Origin: Algoriphagus aestuarii
GTDB lineage: Bacteria > Bacteroidota > Bacteroidia > Cytophagales > Cyclobacteriaceae
NCBI GenBank assembly: GCA_017051695.1
Contig: JAFIDK010000010.1
Location: forward strand, 1 to 64,000
Length of the DNA stretch: 64,000 bases
Reading direction: 5' to 3'
Made by a program: the position numbers and the translations under genes. The notes below the pieces were generated by a model. That model saw nothing but the letters and a program-made list of their open reading frames with translations. It did no database searches and was not told the DNA's origin. Position 1 is the first letter of the stretch. Each line of letters opens with the position of its first letter. This document shows positions 7,676 to 17,500 of this stretch, piece after piece.

Positions 7676-10600
7676 TCAATCTACCAAATTGTCCATTGGC
7701 TGATTTTTTATTTGACGCTCACCTGCAAGAATTCTCGTCCTTATTTCTGTTCTAAATTCTTCCTGCTCATCTGTATCTAACCCTAAATTAGGATCTCGTA
7801 AGTCATTCCAAACAGCATCTCCCACTGGTCGGTTAGCAACATTTTCCATTTGGGTAGCATCTAATGCCAGTTCGGTTTTTATTTCCTCTACGATCTGTCG
7901 TCTTTTTTCAGTTGTTTCAAGAGTAGAGTTATCAATTCTATCTACTGCTCCTGTAAAAGTGCTAGATGGAGATCTGCCATAAGTTCTTCCTGCGCGATGG
8001 CGTAATTCATGAACATTTATTGTCCATGCCAAAGCAGATCGATTTGCAGCTCTCCTTCTTAAATTAACTGCAGATGCAAAACATGGTTTCTCGGCAGCAT
8101 ATTCCAACACAGAATTTTGAGGCTGGTGATCTGCCTCAAATTGGTCTCCAACTGCACCAGCCATCTCACTATACCTACCAACTGTACTTTCTAGTGCATA
8201 TCTTTCTCGTACATCGGCTAAATTGGTCCTACTTCCAATTATTTCTCTCAATAAAAGTGACAAGTATGAATTCTGGCGAAGGAGATTTCCAAGTAAGGGT
8301 TCTCTAGCAGTTTCTGGTTCGTTTCTTTGTTCAGACTCTTGAATAGAAGTAATAATTGGTAGAATGACCGTATTGTAATGGGTTCTGGCTTCTGCTATCT
8401 TTCGGGTTTTTGATGCTGATATATTTGGTTTCGACTCCCAGAAACTCAAAAATTCTAAAATAGTGGTAGGATTACTTGCTACCATCAATTGTGGCCGGGT
8501 TTGATCAGGATCAACAAATATTCTATGACTTTCACCATTTTCCTCTTGGAAAGCAACGTCTGATCTTCCCCATGAAGTAAGCCAAGCCACTGCATTCCTA
8601 CCAGCCTGTAAAATTGCCCCTCCCACACTCAAGGCTCTATCAATCAACCAATCAATGGCTGCATTTACCCGATCTCTCAATCCACCGATCATTTCAGCGA
8701 TTCTGGCTCCCAGACCACTTAGCCCCACTTGATTTGCCAGGAATCCAATTGCCACAGGAATGGCTCTTGCCAATGCATTTTCCAGGTAATTGGCGGCATC
8801 CCCAATCGCTCCTCTAGCAATATTGGCTACTCCTGCCACAAAGGAATTGACGATTTCCAGCATTTCTCGGAGCTTCTCGATAAAGGATTGAATGGCTCTA
8901 TAAAATGCGATAAAACTATTGACCACTGCCATTATTCCGGTTGGGTCAAGCATGGATAGCAATCGCGTGGTGACCTGAGTGATAATTCTTGTTACCACCC
9001 AGTTTTGCACCTGCTCCAGCACCATATCCCAAAGGTTACTCAACTGCTCCTGCACATATTCCCATATTGCAATTGGACCTCGCTCCCAAACATCCTTGAT
9101 AAAGGTCCAGATGCCCGTCAGTGTATCGATGGCTCCACGGATCTGAGCTACGCGTTCTGCCCCGATTTTGAGTTCAAGTCGTTCCCAAACATTATCCATG
9201 GACAGTCCCAAAACATCCAAAACAAAACCCAAAATGCTTTGGAAACTCAAATCTGCTGGTGGATTGATTCCTGCGGAAGCCAGTTCTCCAAATAGCCAAT
9301 CCCTTAATCCTCCCAATAAGTGGGTCAAAATGTTGTCAAAGAATTGAACAAATCCCTGCTTGACAGCTGCCAATAGGTTTTTCAGGAATCCGATTGGATC
9401 CCGTTTGATGTCTTCAAAGGCACTTTGGGCATTGGCGATGATCTGCTGGATTGTCTCTATCGGGAAATTCATCACGACCAGCAGCACTTCCACAATGATC
9501 TGGACTATGGTAATGATAAAGGCAAAAAGCCGTTGAACCGGTGCAGCAAGGGTTTCGACTATTCGGACAAAAGCGTCGATAGGGTGGAAGACATCCTCGA
9601 TGGTAAAGCTGTTCCAAAGACCCAAGAATAATCCTGTAATGTAAGCCCAAGAGAAATTCAGAGTTTCGATAGCCGCATTGATTCTGGAAGCAGTTTGCTC
9701 GATGGCTCCGGTTTCCTGCATTTGTTGGAACTGCTCTTCTCCACCTGGCATCAAACCCATAAAACCTCGAATGATATTTACGGTGGTTCTTGGCACTTCT
9801 TCTTCGGTGAAAGGATCCTTTCTAAGAATGACAGTAAGCAAATGAAAACCTTGTTGCTCTCTGGCATAGGCAGAAAGTAGTGCCATCAAGGCATTCTTGA
9901 TGATCTCCAAAACCTTGATTGCGACATTTGCTGCGAAAGTGAAAACCCGGGTAGTAAATGGAGTAAAAATGGCTACGGTTCGCTGAAAAGCCCCAAGCGG
10001 ATCTCGTAGATCATCGAGGGAGAAGGCATTCCAGGCGGTTTCAAATAATCCTCTCACTTCTGTAAAACTGAAGTTGAGCGCAGCTAATTCTGCATCAATC
10101 CAATCAGCAGTTTCCTGAATGGTTCCTTCGGCTCTCATCCTCTCCAGTTCCTGCTCTTTGCCAATCAAAACCAAGAAATCCTCGATTTTCTCGGCAGTGG
10201 TTGAAATAACTTCCTCACCAGTCAGAGGGTCGTGACCTAGCAATTTTGTAAGTAAAGGATATCCAGGAAAAGCTTCAGCCAATGCTTTGAGTCCGGCCAT
10301 CAAGGCTTCCTTGATCAATGTGAAAATTTGATCTTTGACTCGACCGGCAAAAGTGACCACATCGCGATATAGCTGCCCAAATGTTCGATCCATTACTCTC
10401 ACATTATAATCCCAGCCTTCAATTAGTCGAACATCATCCCAGGCTTCTTCCAAAGTATCACTCAGCCTACTTGATGTAAGGTTTAGGGAGGACATTTCAC
10501 CTTCGACCCAAGTAAATGCATCATTGATGATTCCTAACTCATCAAGCTTATTGTAGAGCAGCATCCCAAAAACAGGAATCAATCCTAAAAGTCCTCGAAG

Positions 10601-11467
10601 GAGGTTGGGACCATTTCTTTCTACACTTCTGCCGGCTAGCGGGTCATATCCAATAATCACAGTTAATAAAGAATAGCCTGGAATGTAGCTGGCGAATTCA
10701 GCTAATCCTTCTCTGACAGCCCAAGGCAGTCTTTGCACTTTCGGTTCCGTGGAACTGATTTGTTGGATTGGCAATCTCTGAATTGGTGCAGCTCCCTGCT
10801 GAACAGTATGAGTTAATTCGTGTGCTAATAGATGTTTGCCTTCGCTGGATTCAGGCTGGTATTTTCCTTCGTTGAAATAGATGTCATTGCCATGGGTAAA
10901 TGCTTGCGCTCCCAATGCATTGCTCATTCCAGCCGCTTGGGATCCCGTATGTATATTCACTCCACTAAAATCAGCTCCGATCTTTTGCCCCATTTCCGAC
11001 TGCACAGGAGCGGGAAGACGCTGTCCACCGCCTTTGGTAGCCGAAATCTGTGAAGAGATAGAAGGCGAAGCAGACATGCCACCATCTGGAGATAGTTGTA
11101 CGCTTTCTTCCTCCTCTTCTAGTCTTTGTAAATAGAAGGAATTATCTGGGAAAAGCTGGACTGTTTCTTCTTCCTCCTCCATTGAACTCAGCTGTAAGAA
11201 GGTTCCACTAGAAGAAAGCGGCATCATTTGAAGAGATTCTTCCTCTTCTTCCGCTTGCATTTGGAAAGTATCCGCACTGGCAGGGCTCATGGCCAAAGCT
11301 GGCTCTGAATGTGTCGGAGCCATCGTCACATGATTGGCGACGGACTCGGCTTCCTGCTCGTATTTGTCTCCCGGTCTGCCGATTTTGAGGCTAGGCTGAA
11401 TGCTAAGCGATGCCGGGCCATTTTGAAATGACGAAGGCATAGGTTTACGTTCAGCAACTGCACTCAT
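7676..11467 (-). CDS. eCIS-associated DUF4157 protein with toxin-like C-terminus, 1263 aa
   Basis: This is the last gene of the eCIS operon. Residues 60-125 carry three acidic blocks of four or five Glu followed by a Gln (at about 73, 97 and 117). DUF4157 follows (about 150-230) with the zinc-protease-like motif HELTH at 216-220. From 263 there are three tandem units of exactly 138 residues opening with GYSLLT/GYPLLT/GFHLLT plus DP (263, 401, 539). A long amphipathic, Trp- and Ile-rich helical region runs to about 1000. The C-terminus has Asp-His at 1113-1114, H1153, H1157 and RTYG at 1161-1164, a spacing like His-based nuclease toxin tips; that reading is inference. In known eCIS, DUF4157 marks proteins loaded into or associated with the particle. 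It is the prime cargo candidate. Its ATG follows the stop of the 58-aa gene directly. Confidence 0.85.
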   Translation of the reverse strand: MSAVAERKPMPSSFQNGPASLSIQPSLKIGRPGDKYEQEAESVANHVTMAPTHSEPALAMSPASADTFQMQAEEEEESLQMMPLSSSGTFLQLSSMEEEEETVQLFPDNSFYLQRLEEEEESVQLSPDGGMSASPSISSQISATKGGGQRLPAPVQSEMGQKIGADFSGVNIHTGSQAAGMSNALGAQAFTHGNDIYFNEGKYQPESSEGKHLLAHELTHTVQQGAAPIQRLPIQQISSTEPKVQRLPWAVREGLAEFASYIPGYSLLTVIIGYDPLAGRSVERNGPNLLRGLLGLIPVFGMLLYNKLDELGIINDAFTWVEGEMSSLNLTSSRLSDTLEEAWDDVRLIEGWDYNVRVMDRTFGQLYRDVVTFAGRVKDQIFTLIKEALMAGLKALAEAFPGYPLLTKLLGHDPLTGEEVISTTAEKIEDFLVLIGKEQELERMRAEGTIQETADWIDAELAALNFSFTEVRGLFETAWNAFSLDDLRDPLGAFQRTVAIFTPFTTRVFTFAANVAIKVLEIIKNALMALLSAYAREQQGFHLLTVILRKDPFTEEEVPRTTVNIIRGFMGLMPGGEEQFQQMQETGAIEQTASRINAAIETLNFSWAYITGLFLGLWNSFTIEDVFHPIDAFVRIVETLAAPVQRLFAFIITIVQIIVEVLLVVMNFPIETIQQIIANAQSAFEDIKRDPIGFLKNLLAAVKQGFVQFFDNILTHLLGGLRDWLFGELASAGINPPADLSFQSILGFVLDVLGLSMDNVWERLELKIGAERVAQIRGAIDTLTGIWTFIKDVWERGPIAIWEYVQEQLSNLWDMVLEQVQNWVVTRIITQVTTRLLSMLDPTGIMAVVNSFIAFYRAIQSFIEKLREMLEIVNSFVAGVANIARGAIGDAANYLENALARAIPVAIGFLANQVGLSGLGARIAEMIGGLRDRVNAAIDWLIDRALSVGGAILQAGRNAVAWLTSWGRSDVAFQEENGESHRIFVDPDQTRPQLMVASNPTTILEFLSFWESKPNISASKTRKIAEARTHYNTVILPIITSIQESEQRNEPETAREPLLGNLLRQNSYLSLLLREIIGSRTNLADVRERYALESTVGRYSEMAGAVGDQFEADHQPQNSVLEYAAEKPCFASAVNLRRRAANRSALAWTINVHELRHRAGRTYGRSPSSTFTGAVDRIDNSTLETTEKRRQIVEEIKTELALDATQMENVANRPVGDAVWNDLRDPNLGLDTDEQEEFRTEIRTRILAGERQIKNQPMDNLVD

Positions 11468-11644
11468 TTATTTTTTGGTTTCAGTTTTCATTGGAGAGGC
11501 AGCTGCCAAAGGAGTCATGGGTTCCTGTTCCTCTTCCACAGGAGTCATTTTTACCTCTGGCTTTTTCTCTTTTTTATCATCCACGATGATGATTTCGTCC
11601 TTTTCAGACTCCTGATCGGCTTTTTTTCTGACTTTTTTCCTCAT
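11468..11644 (-). CDS. 58-aa highly charged protein in the eCIS operon
   Basis: The ATG at 11644 overlaps the TGA of the ATPase gene (ATGA). The stop TAA at 11468-11470 directly abuts the ATG of the DUF4157 gene, so it is tightly coupled to both. The N-terminus is very basic (MRKKVRKK). The middle is mixed (DEIIIVDDKKEKK) and the end is acidic then polar (VEEEQEPMTPLAAASPM). There is no hydrophobic segment. The family is not recognised. A role as loading factor, chaperone or structural tail peptide for the DUF4157 cargo is a guess from position. Confidence 0.7.
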   Translation of the reverse strand: MRKKVRKKADQESEKDEIIIVDDKKEKKPEVKMTPVEEEQEPMTPLAAASPMKTETKK

Positions 11645-12990
11645 AAGGTTCTCCCCATTTTATGATATTCTCTTCTGATTCCTTCCCGTAAATCACCCAG
11701 CATGACCTGATTGCTCCCTTTATCCAAGGCTTTGAGCAAACTATGCTGGATCACCTGAACTATCGAGCCACCGGACAGTTCATAGCTTTTTGCCAATTCC
11801 TGAAAATTAATCCGCTTGTCCAGCTCGACTTTTTCCGGAAATCCTTTTTGCCAAAGTTTTTTCCTTTCCTCTGGTTGGGGCATTGGGAAAAATACCGAGG
11901 CTTGAAACCTCCTCATAAATGCCTCATCCATATTGCTTTTGAGGTTGGTGGCCAAAATCACCAAACCGTCGTATTCCTCTATCCGCTGTAGCAGATAGGA
12001 AACTTCCTGATTGGCATAGCGATCATGAGAATCAGAAACAGAAGTTCTCTTCCCAAATAGCGCATCCGCTTCATCAAAAAACAGAATCCAGCCTTTCCGC
12101 TCCGCCCGATCAAAGATTTTTGCCAGGTTTTTTTCAGTTTCACCTATGTACTTGGAGACAATTCTGGACAGATCGATCCTGTAAACATCCAATCCCAATT
12201 TTTTACCAAGCAATGTCGTTGTCAAGGTTTTTCCGGTACCGGGTGGACCATAAAACAAAGCCTTGAAACCTGGTTTCAGCTTTTTATTCATTCCCCAGGA
12301 GTGTAGCAATTGGTCCTTGTGTTTCAGCCAGATTTCAATTTCCCTCAGTTCTTCCTCCGTATGCGGATTGAGTACCAAGTCCTCCCATTCCATCTCTGTC
12401 TGTAGGAGTTGGGCAGGGAAATTTGCGCTGTAATCCGGCTTGCGGACCGTTCCGCTGGTAATTTCCTGTAAGGTTTCTCGGTTGATGATCAGAGTCCCAT
12501 TGAGATAGGGCTCATCGATCTCTGTATCGCTCAGTTGTAGATGGCCTTCTTTAAAAAGTCTGGAATTCTTGTCAAACAGATTCAGATACTGAAATCTCTT
12601 TTCCAGATCACTTCCGGCTAGGATAAACAGTACGGTCTCACCTGTTGGGACAAAACCATTGTGGTTTTTACCTTTTCTTCCGCCAAACTCTGTAAAGATC
12701 TGTTGGGTTAATTGGTTTTTGCCCATGAACATATCCAGCATTTGCGGTTTGATATGGGGCACAGCTGCCAGAATCAAGAGAAATCGCTCGGCCTCGGAAA
12801 GGGCTGATTTTTTCAAAAAACGTGCATAAGCACCAAAAGGCTCATCGAATTCCGGAGCAGGGATTTCCAGGACATCCCGGAAATGATTTCCAGGATTGGC
12901 ATTCATTGCAGACCGGGATTTTAAAATGCTTTGAAGCCAGTCCAACTCCTGCTGAATTGCAAATGCATTATGTTTTGAAGTTGTTACCAT
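11641..12990 (-). CDS. eCIS AAA+ ATPase (Pvc15-like)
   Basis: The start ATG at 12990 is chosen because it overlaps the stop of the tape-measure gene (ATGGTAA). An in-frame ATG at 13017 would extend the overlap. Numbering from that longer frame, Walker A is GPPGTGKT at 257-264 and Walker B ILFFDEAD at 311-318. A sensor-like ILATN follows, then arginine-finger candidates in MRRF. The N-terminal 200 residues are a substrate-recognition domain typical of the Pvc15/Afp15 class. In PVC and Afp this ATPase is needed for particle assembly or effector loading. It lies between the tape measure and the cargo candidate, as in other eCIS operons. Confidence 0.93.
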   Translation of the reverse strand: MVTTSKHNAFAIQQELDWLQSILKSRSAMNANPGNHFRDVLEIPAPEFDEPFGAYARFLKKSALSEAERFLLILAAVPHIKPQMLDMFMGKNQLTQQIFTEFGGRKGKNHNGFVPTGETVLFILAGSDLEKRFQYLNLFDKNSRLFKEGHLQLSDTEIDEPYLNGTLIINRETLQEITSGTVRKPDYSANFPAQLLQTEMEWEDLVLNPHTEEELREIEIWLKHKDQLLHSWGMNKKLKPGFKALFYGPPGTGKTLTTTLLGKKLGLDVYRIDLSRIVSKYIGETEKNLAKIFDRAERKGWILFFDEADALFGKRTSVSDSHDRYANQEVSYLLQRIEEYDGLVILATNLKSNMDEAFMRRFQASVFFPMPQPEERKKLWQKGFPEKVELDKRINFQELAKSYELSGGSIVQVIQHSLLKALDKGSNQVMLGDLREGIRREYHKMGRTL

Positions 12991-14546
12991 TCCACTGTGA
13001 TTAATTCTTCCATCCATGGCAGTTTGATGATGCCGATACTCCAGGGTAGTCTGTCCAAAAGGATATCAAAAGCCAAACGCTGGATCTGTAAATGATAACC
13101 TCGCTGTACCTTCTTTAAAATTCCTTCTCTAGCAAAAAAACCATCTGCGATCATCCTTCCTGATCTGCTTTTTAAGGCGGTCCATTGGGTAGCCATGCTT
13201 TCCAGCAGAAGGTCTTTTTCATATAGAAATCTCGGATCTAAATCCCCAGAGAAATCTATTGTTTCTGTAGGCTCTAATCCACATAGGATTTTATTCAAAA
13301 GCAAGTCCGGCTCTTCCCATTCCATTTGCTCTGGCATCATGGATTGAAGGAGTAGTGCAGCCATGGATTTTGCTTCCTGGGAGGTGAAGTTTCCGCTTTG
13401 GACTAAGCCTAAATTCCCAAAAAATCTAGGTAAAAATGCTGCTGTCAACACCAGCCCTGCATTGTGGATAACTGTTTTCTCTTCCTCTTTTGGGTTTTGG
13501 ATTTTTTGCAATTGGGTTTCTCTGATTCTTTGTTTGGAGACCAGATCGTCTATTGTGGATAAGTCGGAATGTTTCAGGAAATCCATGTTGATAATTTGGA
13601 TGGATTCCTTCCAGAATGTTCCTGAAATTAATTCTGAGGCTATTTTTATAGAATGCAGCGAGTTGACTATTTCTTGACCAATTTTCTTTTTAAAGGATTT
13701 TGAATTGACTGAAGGATGAAAAGTTATCCACAAAATTTGGATAAGAAATTCTGCGTTTAGTCTCGAATTTTTACTTGATTTTTCTGAAATAATCTGAAAC
13801 TGTCTACTTAAATAAGTTTTGAAATCACTTGTTTTTCCACAGGAGGTAAATATCAAAATCGCATAGAAATTTCGGATGGCATCTTTGGTCAAATTCGGTC
13901 TTTTGTTTCCATAAAATGAAAGTAAATGTGTAAGAATTTTAAGATCGTTTTCCGAAATGATTGCTTCTAAAAACAAATTATGAACCTGGTTTTGGTTAAA
14001 GGGTTTCAGCATCTCGGCGATTCGCTTTGATGAGGTCCAAGTAATGGGATTTTTACTTAACCAAGATTTGAGTTTATCTGGATTTTGATCGACAATCCTT
14101 TGGAAAATCTGGGCAACAGAAAATCCTATATGTGAACTTGCAAACCAGGGTAGCGTTCCATTTTGAAGAAAGTATATCAGGATTTCCCAATCAGTTTCAG
14201 GCCTTCCTTTCTCACTTTTTTGAAAAGATTTGCTGTCTTTGAATTGATGTGGATTCAGATAAGTCTGCTCAACATGGATTTTCCTAAGCTGCTCTTCCAA
14301 TGCTTTTCGCAACCGGTGCTGAAGTAGGTCTACGGGAAGATCTTTGGGAATCCTTCCTAGGTCCAAATCAAGGGTTTCAATTCGAATGGTTTTCCCTTCT
14401 TGATCATACTCATCCATTACTTGCTCCATCACGGGAATCAGGTGTTGGTAATAGATTTCCTGTAGGCTTTTTTGCCCGGCAAGTGCGGCTGTTTTGTTTC
14501 CGAATCCAGCAGCTAAAACCTGAGTATGGATCAAATGATTACCCAT
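12984..14546 (-). CDS. Contractile injection system tape measure protein (CIS_TMP, Pvc14-like)
   Basis: The N-terminus has the CIS_TMP signature: HLIHTQVLAAGF, a helical stretch and then IRIETLDLDLGRIP (about 52-65). The C-terminus has the other conserved block: NAGLVLTAAFLPRFFGNLGL, LLLNKILCGLEP, WTALKSRS, FFAREG and LLDRLPWSIGIIKLPWM, ending in VEW. The middle is variable and helical. The family sets the length of the tube during assembly. Its ATG overlaps the TAA of the upstream gene (TAATG at 14546), and its stop overlaps the ATPase start. Confidence 0.93.
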   Translation of the reverse strand: MGNHLIHTQVLAAGFGNKTAALAGQKSLQEIYYQHLIPVMEQVMDEYDQEGKTIRIETLDLDLGRIPKDLPVDLLQHRLRKALEEQLRKIHVEQTYLNPHQFKDSKSFQKSEKGRPETDWEILIYFLQNGTLPWFASSHIGFSVAQIFQRIVDQNPDKLKSWLSKNPITWTSSKRIAEMLKPFNQNQVHNLFLEAIISENDLKILTHLLSFYGNKRPNLTKDAIRNFYAILIFTSCGKTSDFKTYLSRQFQIISEKSSKNSRLNAEFLIQILWITFHPSVNSKSFKKKIGQEIVNSLHSIKIASELISGTFWKESIQIINMDFLKHSDLSTIDDLVSKQRIRETQLQKIQNPKEEEKTVIHNAGLVLTAAFLPRFFGNLGLVQSGNFTSQEAKSMAALLLQSMMPEQMEWEEPDLLLNKILCGLEPTETIDFSGDLDPRFLYEKDLLLESMATQWTALKSRSGRMIADGFFAREGILKKVQRGYHLQIQRLAFDILLDRLPWSIGIIKLPWMEELITVEW

Positions 14547-17500
14547 TATTTGCCTATGATTTTTTCTATCAGCGTAGCTTTTGTATCAGATGAAGTCACC
14601 TTTATAGCTTTCTCCTCTGAGATTTTCAGAAGAGTATCCTTTTTAAATAATTCAAGGTCTTTTCTGGTAATTGAGGAGTCAATGGTGGAGGCTTTGAAAG
14701 TCTCGACAAGAACTGATTTATCTGCATTTGGAAGGTAGGATACCTTATTGGCATCCAGGTATTTTTTGAGTTCTTCTTCCGGCAGCCTTTCAGCTGTGAC
14801 TACAATCACATTTTCTGTCCTGAAACCACAATTTTGATTTTGATAGGATTCTATTGCTCCGGCAAACTGCTCAGGTTTTATGGAGGTGGTATTGATTCCA
14901 ACGCTTTCTAAGATCAATTTCTGTTGTTCCGGATCTTTTACCGTCGTTTCCCTCAATTCTGAAAATGTAAATCCTTTGGTTTCACGGAGACTTTCCAATA
15001 AACTCAGAATCACATCAGGCAAATTTCCTGAAGGATTGTTCAGCTGCCTGTCTTTAGCGACTATTCGGATAAAGTTCTCATTCCAGGTAGAAATGATAGA
15101 AATAGAATAACATTCTAATGCTGGCAGGGCGCTTTGAACCATGTTGATATCCACTACTTCCTGACTACATATTTCAGCTTCTTGACTATCAAAACCTCTC
15201 TTTTCAAAAAGTAAGGTTTGTCCTGGAGACGGGAACTGGATGGAATACTCACCTTTATCCGTGGTGAATGTCTCAGTTTCTGTATCCTTGATTGAAACCC
15301 TGACTTTTGATAAGGGTGCCCCTTCTGGACCGCGGACCAAACCTCTTACAGACATGGCGGTGCATTCCGGTGTGGTTGTTCCCCCGCAGTTCTGAGCCTG
15401 ATGGTTCAAAATTGCTTGTTCCAATTGGTCATAATTGAGGCCATCTGTTGGTATATTCAGACAACTTAGAAGTTGCTTTCTTGAATCTTCTTCTTCAAGA
15501 ACACTTCCTATGATTTCATCTCTAGTGAAGCCTTTTGTCTTGGTAAGATCTTGTAACAATAGTTCTATAGCTCTACCATCATTTTCATTGGCGACATCTA
15601 TTTCTCTTCCTTTTAAGGTTTCACGAACTCTATCTATTCCCCAACATGCTAATACGTCTTCGGAGTAACATCCCTGAGTGCCACGAACCCAAATAGTCAC
15701 TTTTCCCTGATCGCTTTCCTTGCTAACTTTGTCTCTTAAAATGTATTGGAAAGAGTCAATTCCAGTAAATCCCTCGGCAGAAGTGTATCTGAAACTGTTA
15801 CTTTCTGGATCCTTCTCCACTTTTCCTTTCTGTACCGAGCTTTCTCCCACAGGGATTACTACGTATTCCCGTCCATTCGTCAGAAAATCATTCAGCGTAA
15901 TATCAATTCTGGTAGACTTTTCAGTAAATGCAATCGCATAATCTGGTCTTGCAAATGGTGGCAAAACAATGCTGTTTTCTCCACAAGGCTCTATGCAGGG
16001 TGTGCATTCGCAGCAATAATAGGGAAGACTGAAATCACCGATCACCCGCTTTTGTTTGGGATCATGTAGCAAGAAAAAAGTGCCTGCCTTGTACACTCCA
16101 GCCTCATGTGTCAAACCTTTGTGTTTTTGGAGGTAATGGGCAAACTGATTGGATTGGATCAAAACCTTGATCCTGGATTGATAACTGACGTAGATTCGTT
16201 GGAGCTTTGCAAAAAAGAGCAGGTCCAAAATCTGGTATAGAAAAGGAGAGATTCTTGCCAGTATTCCATTGTAAAATTCCAGTTCTTTCTCATTCCCGTC
16301 TTTCACCTTAATTTCTTGCAAGAGTTTTTGCTGGATCAGCACAAAATCGATCAGGAGCTGCAATAATTGCTTGTATCCATTTTGGAAAGCGGCCCAGTTT
16401 ATGTCTTTCAGGCATTCTGGGAGGGCTTTTGCCAACTTTACCAATAATTCCAAGGTTTCAGAAGCTTTGATGTAAAATTCATCCTCTGTGAAATCGTCTT
16501 CACTTTCTTCCTGTTTGGCGTTCTCCGTGGCATAATCGAAGAGATTTTTGAGGTCTTGAATAAATCCTGCCACGATTCTTCTTTGGAAAGCATATTCTTC
16601 CTGCAAGTCATTCCAACCACAATCTTCCAGGTATTCTGTCTCGTCATTTTCTCCCAGATGGAGTACTTCTACATGAATGGACAGATTAAACTGTAGAATC
16701 AATTTTTTTATCTGATTAAGCGCGGAGTCCAACTCTTTGCTGAGATGACCCTCAATTCTCAGAAAAGGATAGCTTTCAATATCATAAAACAATGGTGTTT
16801 CCAGTGGGGATTTTGCTTCCGTTGCCTCTTCATCTGGCTGATTATCATAGGACTGTGCCCCTGGGCGATAGGAGTTTCGCAGTTGGAAATTTCCTGGGTC
16901 TATCCAGCTGTCTTCGAGAGAAAACCATTTGGATACTGCACTTTTTGATTTGATTTCATAATAATATGGAATGGCGCGCTCTCCGAGTTCTCCAAGTTTT
17001 TCTCCCGAAGGGGTGATTTTGATAGGGAATTTTTCACTTTCTCCATTTTTGAAAATTCCTGTTTCCAGCTTTTCTATCAGCATAATCATTCTGCGATGCC
17101 TTTGAATACAGGTCTCAGCCAAAAGTTTCTGGAGGTTGAAAATCGGCGGCTGCACAAAGCCATGTCTATATTTCAAGAATTGGGCTTGTGTTTCTGAACT
17201 GGTTCGGGCTCTTCCCAACATCAAATGCAAGGGAAAAAGTGAGCTGTCAGTGACGCAGTTGTACCAAAGATCCAATGCCGAATTCCTGAATTCATGGTAG
17301 GCTTTGACCAGTTCTTTCGCAAAATCCCAGAGGTATTGTATTCCCTGAATTCCCTCTGGATTTTCTTCGGCCAAGGCCATGATTTCAGCGATTTTATCTT
17401 GAATACCACTGGATTCTATAGGATTTGCAAAGCTGTAACTTTTACTCAAAATCGGTTCGAAAATCTTATAGGAAAGGCTCAGAGCCTCAAAAAACTCCTC

